Counted from the first letter of the stretch, positions 50,000 to 63,600 are shown. The stretch is DNA of 64,000 bases from Haliclystus octoradiatus (GCA_916610825.1 OU744448.1:16119936-16183935); one strand, 5' to 3'. Program-made: numbers and translations. The notes: generated by a model from the letters alone, not told the origin.

Positions 50000-52237
50000 A
50001 AATTCGAATTCCCTTGGGAATTAAGCATTGTTTTTGGTCATTTTGAGCTGTTTTTATTAAATTCGAATTCCCTTGGGAATTAATCATTGTTTTTGGTCTT
50101 TTTGAGGTGTTTTTGTTAATTCCAAATTCCCTTTGGAATTAAGCATTGTTTTGGTCATTTTGAGCTGTTTTTGTCAAACTCGAATTCCCTTGGGAATTAA
50201 GCATTGTTTTTGCTTATTTATGAGCTGTTTTTATCAATTTCGAATTCCCTTGGGAATTAGGCATTGTTTTGGTCATTTTGAGCTGTTTTTGTCAAATTCG
50301 AGTTCCCTTGGGAATTAAGCATTATTTTTGGTCATTTTGAGCTGTTTTTGTGAAATTCGAATTCCCTTGGGAATTGAGCATTGTTTTTGGTCATTTTGAG
50401 CTGTTTTTGTTAAATTCGAATTCCTTTGTGAATTAAGCATTGTTTTTGATCATTTTGAGCTGTTTTTATCAAATTCGAATTCCCTTGGGAATTAAGCATT
50501 GTTTTTGGTCTTTTCGAGCTGTTTTTGTTAAATTCGAATTCCCTTGGGAATTAAGCAATGTTTTTTGTCATTTTGAGCTGTTTTTATCAAATTCGAATTC
50601 CCTTGTGAATTAAGCATTGTATTTGGTCATTTTGAGCTGTTTTTGTCAAATTCGAATTCCCTTGGGAATTAAGCATTGTATTTGGTCATTTTGAGTTGTT
50701 TTTTTCAAATTCGAATTCCCTTGGGAATTAAGCATTGTTTTGGTCATTTTGAGCTGTGTTTGTCAAATTCGAGTTCCCTTGGGAATTAAGCATTGTTTTT
50801 GGTCATTTTGAGCTGTTTTTGTCAAATTCGAATTCCCTTTGGAATTAAGCATTGTTTTTGGTCATTTTGAGCTGTTTTTGTTAAATTCGAATTCCCTTGG
50901 GAATTAAGCATTGTTTTTGGTCATTTTGAGCTGTTTTTGTCAAATTCGAATTCCCTTGGGAATTAAGCATTGTTTTTGGTCATTTTGAGCTGTTTTTATC
51001 GAATTTGAATTCCCTTGGGACTTAAGCATTGTTTTTGGTCATTTTGAGCTGTTTTGGTTAGATTCGAATTCCCTTTGGAATTAAGCATTGTATTTGGTCA
51101 TTTTGAGTTGTTTTTGTCAAATTCGAATTCCCTTGGGAATTAAGCATTGTTTTTGGTCATTTTGAGCTGTTTTTATTAAATTCGAATTCCCTTGGGAATT
51201 AATCATTGTTTTTGGTCTTTTTGAGGTGTTTTTGTTAATTCCAAATTCCCTTTGGAATTAAGCATTGTTTTGGTCATTTTGAGCTGTTTTTGTCAAACTC
51301 GAATTCCCTTGGGAATTAAGCATTGTTTTTGCTTATTTATGAGCTGTTTTTATCAATTTCGAATTCCCTTGGGAATTAGGCATTGTTTTGGTCATTTTGA
51401 GCTGTTTTTGTCAAATTCGAGTTCCCTTGGGAATTAAGCATTATTTTTGGTCATTTTGAGCTGTTTTTGTGAAATTCGAATTCCCTTGGGAATTGAGCAT
51501 TGTTTTTGGTCATTTTGAGCTGTTTTTGTTAAATTCGAATTCCCTTGGGAATTAAGCATTGTTTTTGATCATTTTGAGCTGTTTTTATCAAATTCGAATT
51601 CCCTTGGGAATTAAGCATTGTTTTTGGTCTTTTCGAGCTGTTTTTGTTAAATTCGAATTCCCTTGGGAATTAAGCAATGTTTTTTGTCATTTTGAGCTGT
51701 TTTTATCAAATTCGAATTCCCTTGTGAATTAAGCATTGTATTTGGTCATTTTGAGCTGTTTTTCTCAAATTCGAATTCCCTTGGGAATTAAGCATTGTAT
51801 TTGGTCATTTTGAGTTGTTTTTTTCAAATTCGAATTCCCTTGGGAATTAAGCATTGTTTTGGTCATTTTGAGCTGTGTTTGTCAAATTCGAGTTCCCTTG
51901 GGAATTAAGCATTGTTTTTGGTCATTTTGAGCTGTTTTTGTCAAATTCGAATTCCCTTTGGAATTAAGCATTGTTTTTGGTCATTTTGAGCTGTTTTTGT
52001 TAAATTCGAATTCCCTTGGGAATTAAGCATTGTTTTTGGTCATTTTGAGCTGTTTTTGTCAAATTCGAATTCCCTTGGGAATTAAGCATTGTTTTTGGTC
52101 ATTTTGAGCTGTTTTTATCGAATTTGAATTCCCTTGGGACTTAAGCATTGTTTTTGGTCATTTTGAGCTGTTTTGGTTAGATTCGAATTCCCTTTGGAAT
52201 TAAGCATTGTATTTGGTCATTTTGAGTTGTTTTTTTC
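50000..52237 (-). repeat. Right-arm 19-monomer tandem duplication
   Basis: Two adjacent copies, about 50000-51118 and 51119-52237, are offset by exactly 1119 bp. Shared rare markers are TTTGAGGTGTTTTTG, GCTTATTTATGAGCTG and GGTTAGATTCG (51057 and 52176). The 186-bp open frame at 50133-50318 is repeated unchanged at 51252-51437. A third GGTTAGATTCG 1294 bp upstream (49763) suggests an older partial copy. Confidence 0.85.
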
Positions 52238-53899
52238 AATTTCGAATTCCCTTGGGAATTAAGCATTGTTTTGGTCATTTTGAGCTGTGTATGTCAAATT
52301 CGAGTTCCCTTGGGAATTAAGCATTGTTTTGGTCATTTTGAGCTGTTTTTGTCAAATTTGAGTTCCCTTGGGAATTAAGCATTGTTTTTGGTCATTTTGA
52401 GCTGTTTTTGTCAAATTCGAATTCCCTTGGGAATTAAGCATTGTTTTTGGTCATTTTGAGCTGTTTTTATTAAATTCGAATTCCCTTGGGAATTAATCAT
52501 TGTTTTTGGTCTTTTTGAGGTGTTTTTGTTAATTCCAAATTCCCTTTGGAATTAAGCATTGTTTTGGTCATTTTGAGCTGTTTTTGTCAAACTCGAATTC
52601 CCTTGGGAATTAAGCATTGTTTTTGGTCATTTTGAGCTGTTTTTGTCAAATTCGAATTCCTTTGGGAATTAAGCATTGTTTTTGGTCATTTTGAGCTGTT
52701 TTTGTCAAATTCAAATTCCCTTGGGAATTAAGCATTGTTTTTGGTCATTTTGAGCTGTTTTTCCCAAATTCCAATTCCCTTATGATTTAAGCATTGTTTT
52801 TGGTGATTTTGAGCTGTTTTTGTTAATTCCGAATTCCCTTTGGAATTAAGCATTGTTTTTTGTCATTTTGAGCTGTTTTTTCAAATTCGAATTCCCTTGG
52901 GAATTAAGCATTGTTTTGGTCATTTTGAGATGTTTTTGTCAAATTTGAGTTCCCTTGGGAATTAAGCATTGTTTTTGGTCATTTTGAGCTGTTTTTGTTA
53001 AATTCGAATTCCCTTGGGAATTGAGCATTGTTTTTGGTAATTTTGAGCTGTTTTTGTCAAATTCGAATTCCCTTGGGAATTAAGCATTGTTTTTGGTCTT
53101 TTTGAGCTGTTTTTGTTAATTCCAAATTCCCTTTGGAATTAAGCATTGTTTTTGGTGATTTAGAGCTGTTTTTGTCAAATTCGATTTCCCTTGAAAATTA
53201 AGCATAGTTTTTGGTTATTTTCAGCTGTTTTTATCAAATTCGAATTCCCCTGGTAATTAAGCATTGTTTTTGGTCATTTTGAGCTGTTTTTGTTAAATTC
53301 GAAATCCCTTGGGAATTGAGCATTGTTTTTGGTCATTTTGAGCTGTTTTGTTAAATCGATTTCCCTTGGGAATTAAGCATTGTTTTTGGTTATTTTGAGC
53401 TGTTTTTAGAAATTTCGAATTCCCTTGGGAATTAAGCATTGTTTTGGTCATTTTGAGCTGTTTTTGTCTAATTCGAGTTCCCTTGGGAATTAAGCATTAT
53501 TTTTGGTCATTTTGAGCTGTTTTTATCAAATTCGAATTCCCCTGGTAATTAAGCATTGTTTTTGGTCATTTTGAGCTGTTTTTGTTAAATTCGAATTCCC
53601 TTGGGAATTGAGCATTGTTTTTGGTCATTTTGAGCTGTTTTGTTAATTTCGATTTCCCTTGGGAATTAAGCATTGTTTTTGGTTATTTTGAGCTGTTTTT
53701 ATCAATTTCGAATTCCCTTGGGAATTAAGCATTGTTTTGGTCATTTTGAGCTGTTTTTGTCAAATTCGAGTTCCCTTGGGAATTAAGCATTATTTTTGGT
53801 CATTTTGAGCTGTTTTTGTTAAATTCGAATTCCTTTGTGAATTAAGCATTGTATTTGGTCATTTTAAGTTGTTTTTGTCAAATTCAAATTCCCTTGAGA
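52238..53899 (-). repeat. Right-arm middle segment
   Basis: About 28 monomers. Near 53160-53830 it repeats the TTCCCTTGAAAATTAAGC / TTTTCAGCTG / TTCCCCTGGTAATTAAGC series first seen at 46480-47100 and 48720-49030. The variant TTTTTAGAAATTTCG near 53404 is unique to this place. Confidence 0.75.
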
Positions 53900-55020
53900 A
53901 TTAAGCATTGTTTTCGGTAATTTTGAGCTGTTTTTCTCAAATTCGAAAACCTTTGGGAATTAAGCATTGCTTTTGGTCATTTTGAGCTGTTTTTATCAAA
54001 TTTGAATTCCCTTGGGACTTAAGCATTGTTTTTGGTCATTTTGAGCTGTTTTGGTTAGATTCGAATTCCCTTTGGAATTAAGCATTGTATTTGGTCATTT
54101 TGAGTTGTTTTTTTCAAATTCGAATTCCCTTGGGAATTAAGCATTGTTTTGGTCATTTTGAGCTGTGTTTGTCAAATTCGAGTTCCCTTGGGAATTAAGC
54201 GATGTTTTTGGTCATTTTGAGCTGTTTTTGTCAAATTCGAATTCCCTTTGGAATTAAGCATTGTTTTTGGTCATTTTGAGCTGTTTTTGTTAAATTCGAA
54301 TTCCCTTGGGAATTAAGCATTGTTTTTGGTCATTTTGAGCTGTTTTTGTCAAATTCGAATTCCCTTGGGAATTAAGCATTGTTTTTGGTCATTTTGAGCT
54401 GTTTTTATCGAATTTGAATTCCCTTGGGAATTGAGCATTGTTTTTGGTAATTTTGAGCTGTTTTTTTTTAATTCGAATTCCCTTGGGAATTAAGTATTGT
54501 TTTTGGTCATTTTGAGCTGTTTTTGTCAAATTCGAATTCCCTTTGGAATTAAGCATTGTTTTTGGTTATTTTGAGCTGTTTTTTTTAAACTCGAATTCTC
54601 TTGGGAATTAAGTATTGTTTTTGGTCATTTTGAGCTGTTTTTGTCAAATTCGAATTCCCTTGGGAATTGAGCATTGTTTTTGGTAATTTTGAGCTGTTTT
54701 TATTAAATTCGAAATCCCTAGGGAATTAATCATTGTTTTTGGTCATTTTGAGCTGTTTTTGTCAAATTCGAATTCCCTTTGGAATTAAGCATTGTTTTTG
54801 GTCATTTTGAGCTGTTTTTGTCAAATTCGAATTCCCTTGGGAATTAAGTATTGTTTTTGGTCATTTTGAGCTGTTTTTGTCAAATTCAAATTCCCTTTGG
54901 AATTAAGCATTGTTTTTGGTCATTTTGAGCTGTTTTTGTCAAATTCGAATTCCATTGGGAATTAAGTATTGTTTTTGGTCATTTTGAGCTGTTTTTGTCA
55001 AATTCAAATTCCCTTGGGAA
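53900..55020 (-). repeat. Right-arm duplication, copy 1
   Basis: It aligns to 59441-60561 at a constant offset of 5541. Shared rare markers are CGAAAACCTTTGGG, TTAAGCGATG, GGTTAGATTCG (54055 and 59596) and CCCTAGGG (54716 and 60257). Part of it (about 54530-54900) also recurs near 56476-56846 at offset 1946. Confidence 0.83.
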
Positions 55021-58000
55021 TTGAGCATTGTTTTTGGTAATTTTGAGCTGTTTTTTTTAAATTCGAATTCCCTTGGGAATTAAGTATTGTTTTTGGTCAT
55101 TTTGAGCTGTTTTTGTCAAATTCGAATTCCCTTGGGATTTAAGCATTGTTTTTGGTCATTTTGAGCTGTTTTTGTTAATTTCGAATTCCCTTTGGAATTA
55201 AGCATTGTTTTTGGTCATTTTGAGCTGTTTTTGTCAAATTCGAATTCCCTTGGGAATTAAGCATTGTTTTTGGTCATTTTGAGCTGATTTTATTAAATTC
55301 GAATTCCCTTGGGAATTAATCATTGTTTTTGGTCTTTTTGAGCTGTTTTTGTTAATTCCAAATTCCCTTTGGAATTATGCATTGTTTTGGTCATTTTGAG
55401 CTGTTTTTGTCAAATTCGAATTCCTTTGGGAATTAAGCATTGTTTTTGGTCATTTTTAGATGTTTTTGTCAAATTCGAATTCCCTTGGGAATTAAGTATT
55501 GTTTTTGGTCATTTTGAGCTGTTTTTGTCAAATTCGAATTCCATTGGGAATTGAGCATTGTTTTTGGTAATTTTGAGCTGTTTTTATTAAATTCGAATTC
55601 CCTTGGGAATTGAGCATTGTTTTTGGTAATTTTGAGCTGTTTTTATTAAATTCGAAATCCCTTGGGAATTAAGTATTGTTTTTGGTCATTTTGAGCTGTT
55701 TTTGTCAAATTCGAATTCCATTGGGAATTAAGTATTGTTTTTGGTCATTTTGAGCTGTTTTTGTCAAATTCAAATTCCCTTGGGAATTGAGCATTGTTTT
55801 TGGTAATTTTGAGCTGTTTTTATTAAATTCGAAATCCCTTGGGAATTAAGTATTGTTTTTGGTCATTTTGAGCTGTTTTTGTCAAATTCGAATTCCCTTG
55901 GGATTTAAGCATTGTTTTTGGTCATTTTGAGCTGTTTTTGTTAATTTCGAATTCCCTTTGGAATTAAGCATTGTTTTTGGTCATTTTGAGCTGTTTTTGT
56001 CAAATTCGAATTCCCTTGGGAATTAAGCATTGTTTTTGGTCATTTTGAGCTGATTTTATTAAATTCGATTTCCCTTGGGAATTAATCATTGTTTTTGGTC
56101 TTTTTGAGCTGTTTTTGTTAATTCCAAATTCCCTTTGGAATTATGCATTGTTTTGGTCATTTTGAGCTGTTTTTGTCAAATTCGAATTCCTTTGGGAATT
56201 AAGCATTGTTTTTGGTCATTTTGAGATGTTTTTGTCAAATTCGAATTCCCTTGGGAATTAAGTATTGTTTTTGGTCATTTTGAGCTGTTTTTGTCAAATT
56301 CGAATTCCATTGGGAATTGAGCCTTTTTTTTTGGTAATTTTGAGCTGTTTTTGTCAAATTCGAATTCCCTTTGGAATTAAGCATTGTTTTTGGTCATTTT
56401 GAGCTGTTTTTGTCAAATTCGAATTCCCTTGGGAATTAAGTATTGTTTTTGGTCATTTTGAGCTGTTTTTGTCAAATTCGAATTCCCTTTGGAATTAAGC
56501 ATTGTTTTTGGTTATTTTGAGCTGTTTTTTTTAAACTCGAATTCCCTTGGGAATTAAGTATTGTTTTTGGTCATTTTGAGCTGTTTTTGTCAAATTCGAA
56601 TTCCCTTGGGAATTGAGCATTGTTTTTGGTAATTTTGAGCTGTTTTTATTAAATTCGAAATCCCTAGGGAATTAATCATTGTTTTTGGTCATTTTGAGCT
56701 GTTTTTGTCAAATTCGAATTCCCTTTGGAATTAAGCATTGTTTTTGGTCATTTTGAGCTGTTTTTGTCAAATTCGAATTCCCTTGGGAATTAAGTATTGT
56801 TTTTGGTCATTTTGAGCTGTTTTTGTCAAATTCAAATTCCCTTTGGAATTAAGCATTGTTTTTGGTCATTTTGAGCTGTTTTTGTTAAACTCGAATTCCC
56901 TTGGGAATTAAGTATTGTTTTTGGTCATTTTGAGCTGTTTTTGTCAAATTTGAATTCCCTTGGGAATTGAGCATTCTTTTTGGTAATTTTGAGCTGTTTT
57001 TATTAAATTCGAAATCCCTAGGGAATTAATCATTGTTTTTGGTCTTTTTGAGCTGTTTTTGTTAAATTCGAATTCCCTTGGGAATTAAGTATTGTTTTTG
57101 GTCATTTTGAGCTGTTTTTGTCAAATTCGAATTCCCTTTGGAATTAAGCATTGTTTTTGGTCATTTTGAGCTGTTTTTGTCAAATTCGAATTCCCTTTGG
57201 AATTAAGCATTGTTTTTGGTCATTTTGAGATGTTTTTGTCAAATTCGAATTCCTTTGGGAATTAAGCATTGTTTTTGGTCATTTTGAGCTGTTTTTGTCA
57301 AATTCAAATTCCCTTGGGAATTAAGCATTGTTTTTGGTCATTTTGAGCTGTTTTTGTCAAATTCAAATTCCCTTGGGAATTAAGCATTGTTTTTGGTCAT
57401 TTTGAGCTGTTTTTGTTAATTCCGAATTCCCTTTGGAATTAGGCATTGTTTTTTGTCATTTTGAGCTGTTTTTTTCAAATTCGAATTCCCTTGGGAATTA
57501 AGCATTGTTTTGGTCATTTTGAGCTGTTTTTGTCAAATTCGAGTTCCCTTAGGAATTAAGCATTGTTTTTGGTCATTTTGAGCTGTTTTTGTTAAATTCG
57601 AATTCCCTTGGGAATTGAGCATTGTTTTTGGTAATTTTGAGCTGTTTTTATTAAATTCGAATTCCCTTGGGAATTAATCATTGTTTTTGGTCTTTTTGAG
57701 CTGTTTTTGTTAATTCCAAGTTCCCTTTGGAATTAAGCATTGTTTTTGGTCATTTTGAGCTGTTTTTGTTAAATCCGAATTCCCTTGGGAATTAATCATT
57801 GTTTTTGGTCTTTTTGAGCTGTTTTTGTTAATTCCAAATTCCCTTGGGAATTAAGTATTGTTATTGGTCATTTTGAGCTGTTTTTGTCAAATTCGAATTC
57901 CATTGGGAATTGAGCATTGTTTTTGGTAATTTTGAGCTGTTTTTATTAAATTCGAATTCCCTTGGGAATTAATCATTGTTTTTGGTCTTTTTGAGCTGTT

Positions 58001-59440
58001 TTTGTTAAATTCGAATTCCCTTGGGAATTGAGCATTGTTTTTGGTAATTTTGAGCTGTTTTTATTAAATTCGAATTCCCTTGGGAATTAATCATTGTTTT
58101 TGGTCTTTTTGATCTGTTTTTGTTAAATTCGAATTCCCTTGGGAATTAAGTATTGTTTTTGGTCATTTTGAGCTGTTTTTGTCAAATTCGAATTCCCTTG
58201 GGAATTGAGCATTGTTTTTGGTAATTTTGAGCTGTTTTTATTAAATTCGAATTCCCTTGGGAATTAATCATTGTTTTTGGTCTTTTTGAGCTGTTTTTGT
58301 TAATTCCAAATTCCCTTTGGAATTAAGCATTGTTTTTGGTCATTTTGAGCTGTTTTTGTCAAATTCGAATTCCCTTGGGAATTAAGTATTGTTTTTGGTC
58401 ATTTTGAGCTGTTTTTGTTAAATTCGAATTCCCTTGGGAATTGAGCATTGTTTTTGGTAATTTTGAGCTGTTTTTATTAAATTCGAAATCCCTAGGGAAT
58501 TAATCATTGTTTTTGGTCTTTTTGAGCTGTTTTTGTTAAATTCGAATTCCCTTGGGAATTAAGTATTGTTTTTGGTAATTTTGAGCTGTTTTTGTCAAAT
58601 TCGAATTCCCTTTGGAATTAAGCATTGTTTTTGGTCATTTTGAGCTGTTTTTGTTAAACTCGAATTCCCTTGGGAATTGAGCATTGTTTTTGGTAATTTT
58701 GAGCTGTTTTTACCAAATTCGAATTCCCTTGGGATTTAAGCATTGTTTTTGGTCATTTTGAGCTGTTTTTGTTAATTTCGAATTCCCTTTGGAATTAAGC
58801 ATTGTTTTTGGTCATTTTGAGCTGTTTTTGTCAAATTCGAATTCCCTTGGGAATAAAGCATTGTTTTTGGTCATTTTGAGCTGTTTTTATTAAATTCGAA
58901 TTCCCTTGGGAATTAATCATTGTTTTTGGTCTTTTTGAGCTGTTTTTGTTAATTCCAAATTCCCTTTGGAATTAAGCATTGTTTTGGTCATTTTGAGCTG
59001 TTTTTGTCAAATTCGAATTCCTTTGGGAATTAAGCATTGTTTTTGGTCATTTTGAGATGTTTTTTTCAAATTCGAATTCCTTTGGGAATTAAGCATTGTT
59101 TTTGGTCATTTTGAGCTGTTTTTGTCAAATTCAAATTCCCTTGGGAATTAAGCATTGTTTTTGGTCATTTTGAGCTGTTTTTGTCAAATTCAAATTCCCT
59201 TGGGAATTAAGCATTGTTTTTGGTCATTTTGAGCTGTTTTTGTTAATTCCGAATTCCCTTTGGAATTAAGCATTGTTTTTTGTCATTTTGAGCTGTTTTT
59301 TTCAAATTCGAATTCCCTTGGGAATTAAGCATTGTTTTAGTCATTTTGAGCTGTTTTTGTCAAATTCGAATTCCCTTTGGAATTAAGCATTGTTTTTGGT
59401 CATTTTGAGCTGTTTTTGTTAAACTCGAATTCACTTGGGA
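55021..59440 (-). repeat. Right-arm distal segment
   Basis: About 75 monomers rich in TTAAGTATTG, TTGAGCATTG/GGTAATTTTGAG and TTAATCATTG variants, which recur as short cassettes. The run 55125-55500 is repeated at about 55885-56280. CCCTAGGG monomers occur near 56662, 57015 and 58490. Confidence 0.78.
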
Positions 59441-60561
59441 ATTAAGCATTGTTTTCGGTAATTTTGAGCTGTTTTTCTCAAATTCGAAAACCTTTGGGAA
59501 TTAAGCATTGCTTTTGGTCATTTTGAGCTGTTTTTATCAAATTTGAATTCCCTTGGGACTTAAGCATTGTTTTTGGTCATTTTGAGCTGTTTTGGTTAGA
59601 TTCGAATTCCCTTTGGAATTAAGCATTGTATTTGGTCATTTTGAGTTGTTTTTTTCAAATTCGAGTTCCCTTGGGAATTAAGCATTGTTTTGGTCATTTT
59701 GAGCTGTGTTTGTCAAATTCGAGTTCCCTTGGGAATTAAGCGATGTTTTTGGTCATTTTGAGCTGTTTTTGTCAAATTCGAATTCCCTTTGGAATTAAGC
59801 ATTGTTTTTGGTCATTTTGAGCTGTTTTTGTTAAATTCGAATTCCCTTGGGAATTAAGCATTGTTTTTGGTCATTTTGAGCTGTTTTTGTCAAATTCGAA
59901 TTCCCTTGGGAATTAAGCATTGTTTGTGGTCATTTTGAGCTGTTTTTATCGAATTTGAATTCCCTTGGGAATTGAGCATTGTTTTTGGTAATTTTGAGCT
60001 GTTTTTTTTTAATTCGAATTCCCTTGGGAATTAAGTATTGTTTTTGGTCATTTTGAGCTGTTTTTGTCAAATTCGAATTCCCTTTGGAATTAAGCATTGT
60101 TTTTGGTTATTTTGAGCTGTTTTTTTTAAACTCGAATTCCCTTGGGAATTAAGTATTGTTTTTGGTCATTTTGAGCTGTTTTTGTCAAATTCGAATTCCC
60201 TTGGGAATTGAGCATTGTTTTTGGTAATTTTGAGCTGTTTTTATTAAATTCGAAATCCCTAGGGAATTAATCATTGTTTTTGGTCATTTTGAGCTGTTTT
60301 TGTCAAATTCGAATTCCCTTTGGAATTAAGCATTGTTTTTGGTCATTTTGAGCTGTTTTTGTCAAATTCGAATTCCCTTGGGAATTAAGTATTGTTTTTG
60401 GTCATTTTGAGCTGTTTTTGTCAAATTCAAATTCCCTTTGGAATTAAGCATTGTTTTTGGTCATTTTGAGCTGTTTTTGTCAAATTCGAATTCCATTGGG
60501 AATTAAGTATTGTTTTTGGTCATTTTGAGCTGTTTTTGTCAAATTCAAATTCCCTTGGGAA
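59441..60561 (-). repeat. Right-arm duplication, copy 2
   Basis: Partner of 53900-55020. It keeps the same rare monomers in order and differs by isolated changes (for example TGTTTGTGGTC near 59924). It ends almost at the satellite/pentamer junction, one or two monomers before block 2. Confidence 0.83.
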
Positions 60562-61748
60562 TTAAGCATTGTTTTTGGTCATTTTGAGTTGTTTTTGTTA
60601 AATTCGAATTCCCTTGGGAATTGAGCATTGTACTATACTATACTATACTATACTAATACCATACTATACTATACTATACTATACTATACTATACTATACT
60701 ATACTATACTATACTATACTATACTATACTATAATATACTATACTATACTATACTATACTATACTATACTATACTATACTATACTATACTATACTATACT
60801 ATACTATACTATACTATACTATACTATACTATACTATACTATACTATACGATACTATACTATACTATACTATACTATACTATACTATACTATACTATACT
60901 ATACTATACTATACTATACTATACTATACTATACTATACTATACTATACTATACTATACTATACTATACTATACTATACTATACTATACTATACTATACT
61001 ATACTATACTATACTATACTATACTATACTTACTATACTATACTATACTATAGGATACTGTACTATACTATACTATACTATACTATACTATACTATACTA
61101 TACTATACTATACTATACTATACTATACTATACTATACTATACTATACTATACTATACTATACTATACTATACTATACTATACTATACTATACTATACTA
61201 TACTATACTATACTATACAATACTATACTATACTATACTGTACTATACCATACTATACTATTATATACCATACTATACTATACTATACTATACTATACCA
61301 TAGTATACTATACTATACCATACTATACTATACTATACTATACTATACTATACTATACTATACTATACTATACTATACTATACTATACTATACTATACTA
61401 TACTATACTATACTATACTATACTATACTATACTATACTATACTATACTATACTATACTATACTATACTATACTATACTATACTATACTATACTATACTA
61501 TACTATACTATACTATACTATACTATACTATACTATACTATACTATACTATACTATACTATACTATACTATACTATACTATACTATACTATACTATACTA
61601 TACTATACTATACTATACTATACTATACTATACTATACTATACTATACTATACTATACTATACTATACTATACTATACTATACTATACTATACTATACTA
61701 TACTATACTATACTATACTATACTATACTATACTATACTATACTATAC

Positions 61749-62190
61749 TATCCTATACTATACTATACTATAGGATACTATACTATACTATACTATACTA
61801 TACTATACTATACTATACTATACTATACTATACTATACTATACTATACTATACTATACTATACTATACTATACTATACTATCCTATACTATACTATACTA
61901 TACTATACTATACTATAATATACTATACTATACTATACTATGCTATACTATACTATACTATACTATACCATACTTTAAGATACTATACTATACTATACTT
62001 TACTATACTTTACTATACTATCCTATACTATACTATACTATAGGATACTATACTATTCTATACTATACTATACTATACTATACTATACTATACTATAATA
62101 TACTATACTATACTATACTATGCTATACTATGCCCCCTATCCTATACCACCTTATCCTATACTATACTATACTATACTATACTATAGGAT
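61749..62190 (+). repeat. Pentamer segment C, block 2 copy
   Basis: It matches 45592-46105: TCCTAT at 61751, CTTTAAG at 61973, TGCCCCC at 62131 and CTATAGGAT at 62182. From about 61967 to 62200 the alignment to block 1 has constant offset 16097. Confidence 0.85.
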
Positions 62191-63069
62191 ACTATACTAT
62201 ACTGTACTATACTATACTATACTATACTATACTATACTATACTATACTATACTATACTATACTATACTATACTATATTATACTATACTATAATATACTAT
62301 ACTATACTATACTATACTATACTATACTATAGGATACTATACTATACTATACTATAGGATACTGTACCATACTATACTATGCTATACTATACTATACTAT
62401 ACTATACTATACTATAGGATACTGTACTATACTATACTATGCTATACTATACTATACTATACTATACTATACTATACTATACTATACTATACTATACTAT
62501 ACTATACTATACTATCTTATACTATACTATACTATACTATACTATACTATACTATACTATACTATACTATACTATACTATACTATACTATACTATACTAT
62601 ACTATACTATACTATACTATACTATACTATACTATACTATACTATACTATACTATACTATACTATACTATACTATACTATACTATACTATACTATACTAT
62701 ACTATACTATACTATACTATACTATACTATACTATACTATACTATACTATACTATACTATACTATACTATACTATACTGTACTATACTATATTATACTAT
62801 ACTATACTATACTATACTATACTATACTATACTATACTATACTATACTATACTATACTATACTATACTATACTATACTATACTATACGATACTATACTAT
62901 ACTATACCATACTATACTATACTATACCATACTATACTATAATATACTATACTATACTATACTAGACTATACTATACTATACTATACTATACTATACTAT
63001 ACTATACTATACTATACTATACTATACTATACTATACTATACTATACAATACTATCCTACACTATACTA

Positions 63070-63310
63070 TACTATACTTTACTATACTATACAATACTAT
63101 ACAATACTATCCTACACTATACTATACTATACTATATTAATTAACAATAATATACTATACTATACTATACTATACTATACCATACCACCCTATCCTATAC
63201 CACCCTATCCTATACTATACTATACTCTACTATACCTTACTATACTTTACTATACTATACTATACTATACAATACTATCCTACACTATACTATAATATAC
63301 TATACTATAC
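63070..63310 (+). repeat. Pentamer segment A, block 2 copy
   Basis: It matches 42834-43075 at offset 20233, including TTAATTAACAATAATATAC at 63137. It differs by single bases such as CCACC for CCACG and ACCTTAC for ACTTTAC. Confidence 0.88.
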
Positions 63311-63600
63311 TATACTATACTATACTATACTATACTATACTATACTATACTATACTATACTATACTATACTATACTATACTATAATATACTATACTATAC
63401 TATACTATACTATACTATACTTTACTATACTATACAATACTATACTATACCATACCACCCTATCCTATACCACCCTATCCTATACTATACTATACTTTAC
63501 TATACTTTACTATACTTTACTATACTATACTATACTATACAATACTATCCTACACTATACTATAATATACTATACTATACTATACTATACTATACTATAC

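Larger units (their letters stand above)
46211..60630 (-). repeat. 59-bp satellite array, right arm, opposite orientation
   Basis: About 245 monomers of the same 59-bp family, but the A-rich consensus is on the - strand (+ reads CCCTTGGGAATTAAGCATTG, then T runs with GGTCATTTTGAGCTG). Ordered cassettes are conserved with the left arm: the pair TTGAGAAAAAC / ACCAAATAC then CACAAGGG / GACAAAAAACATTGC is found here on - near 49340, 50640 and 51740. It begins inside a monomer at GTTTTTTGTC and ends at GCATTG, the same monomer phase. No gene, RNA or transposon is visible within it. Confidence 0.96.

Noticed and set aside
50133..51437. Two identical 61-codon + strand open frames
   Set aside because: Identity follows from the 1119-bp tandem duplication, not from protein conservation.
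46211..60630. Transposon insertion in the pentamer
   Set aside because: No terminal inverted repeats, target-site duplication or coding capacity; the block is satellite to its last base.
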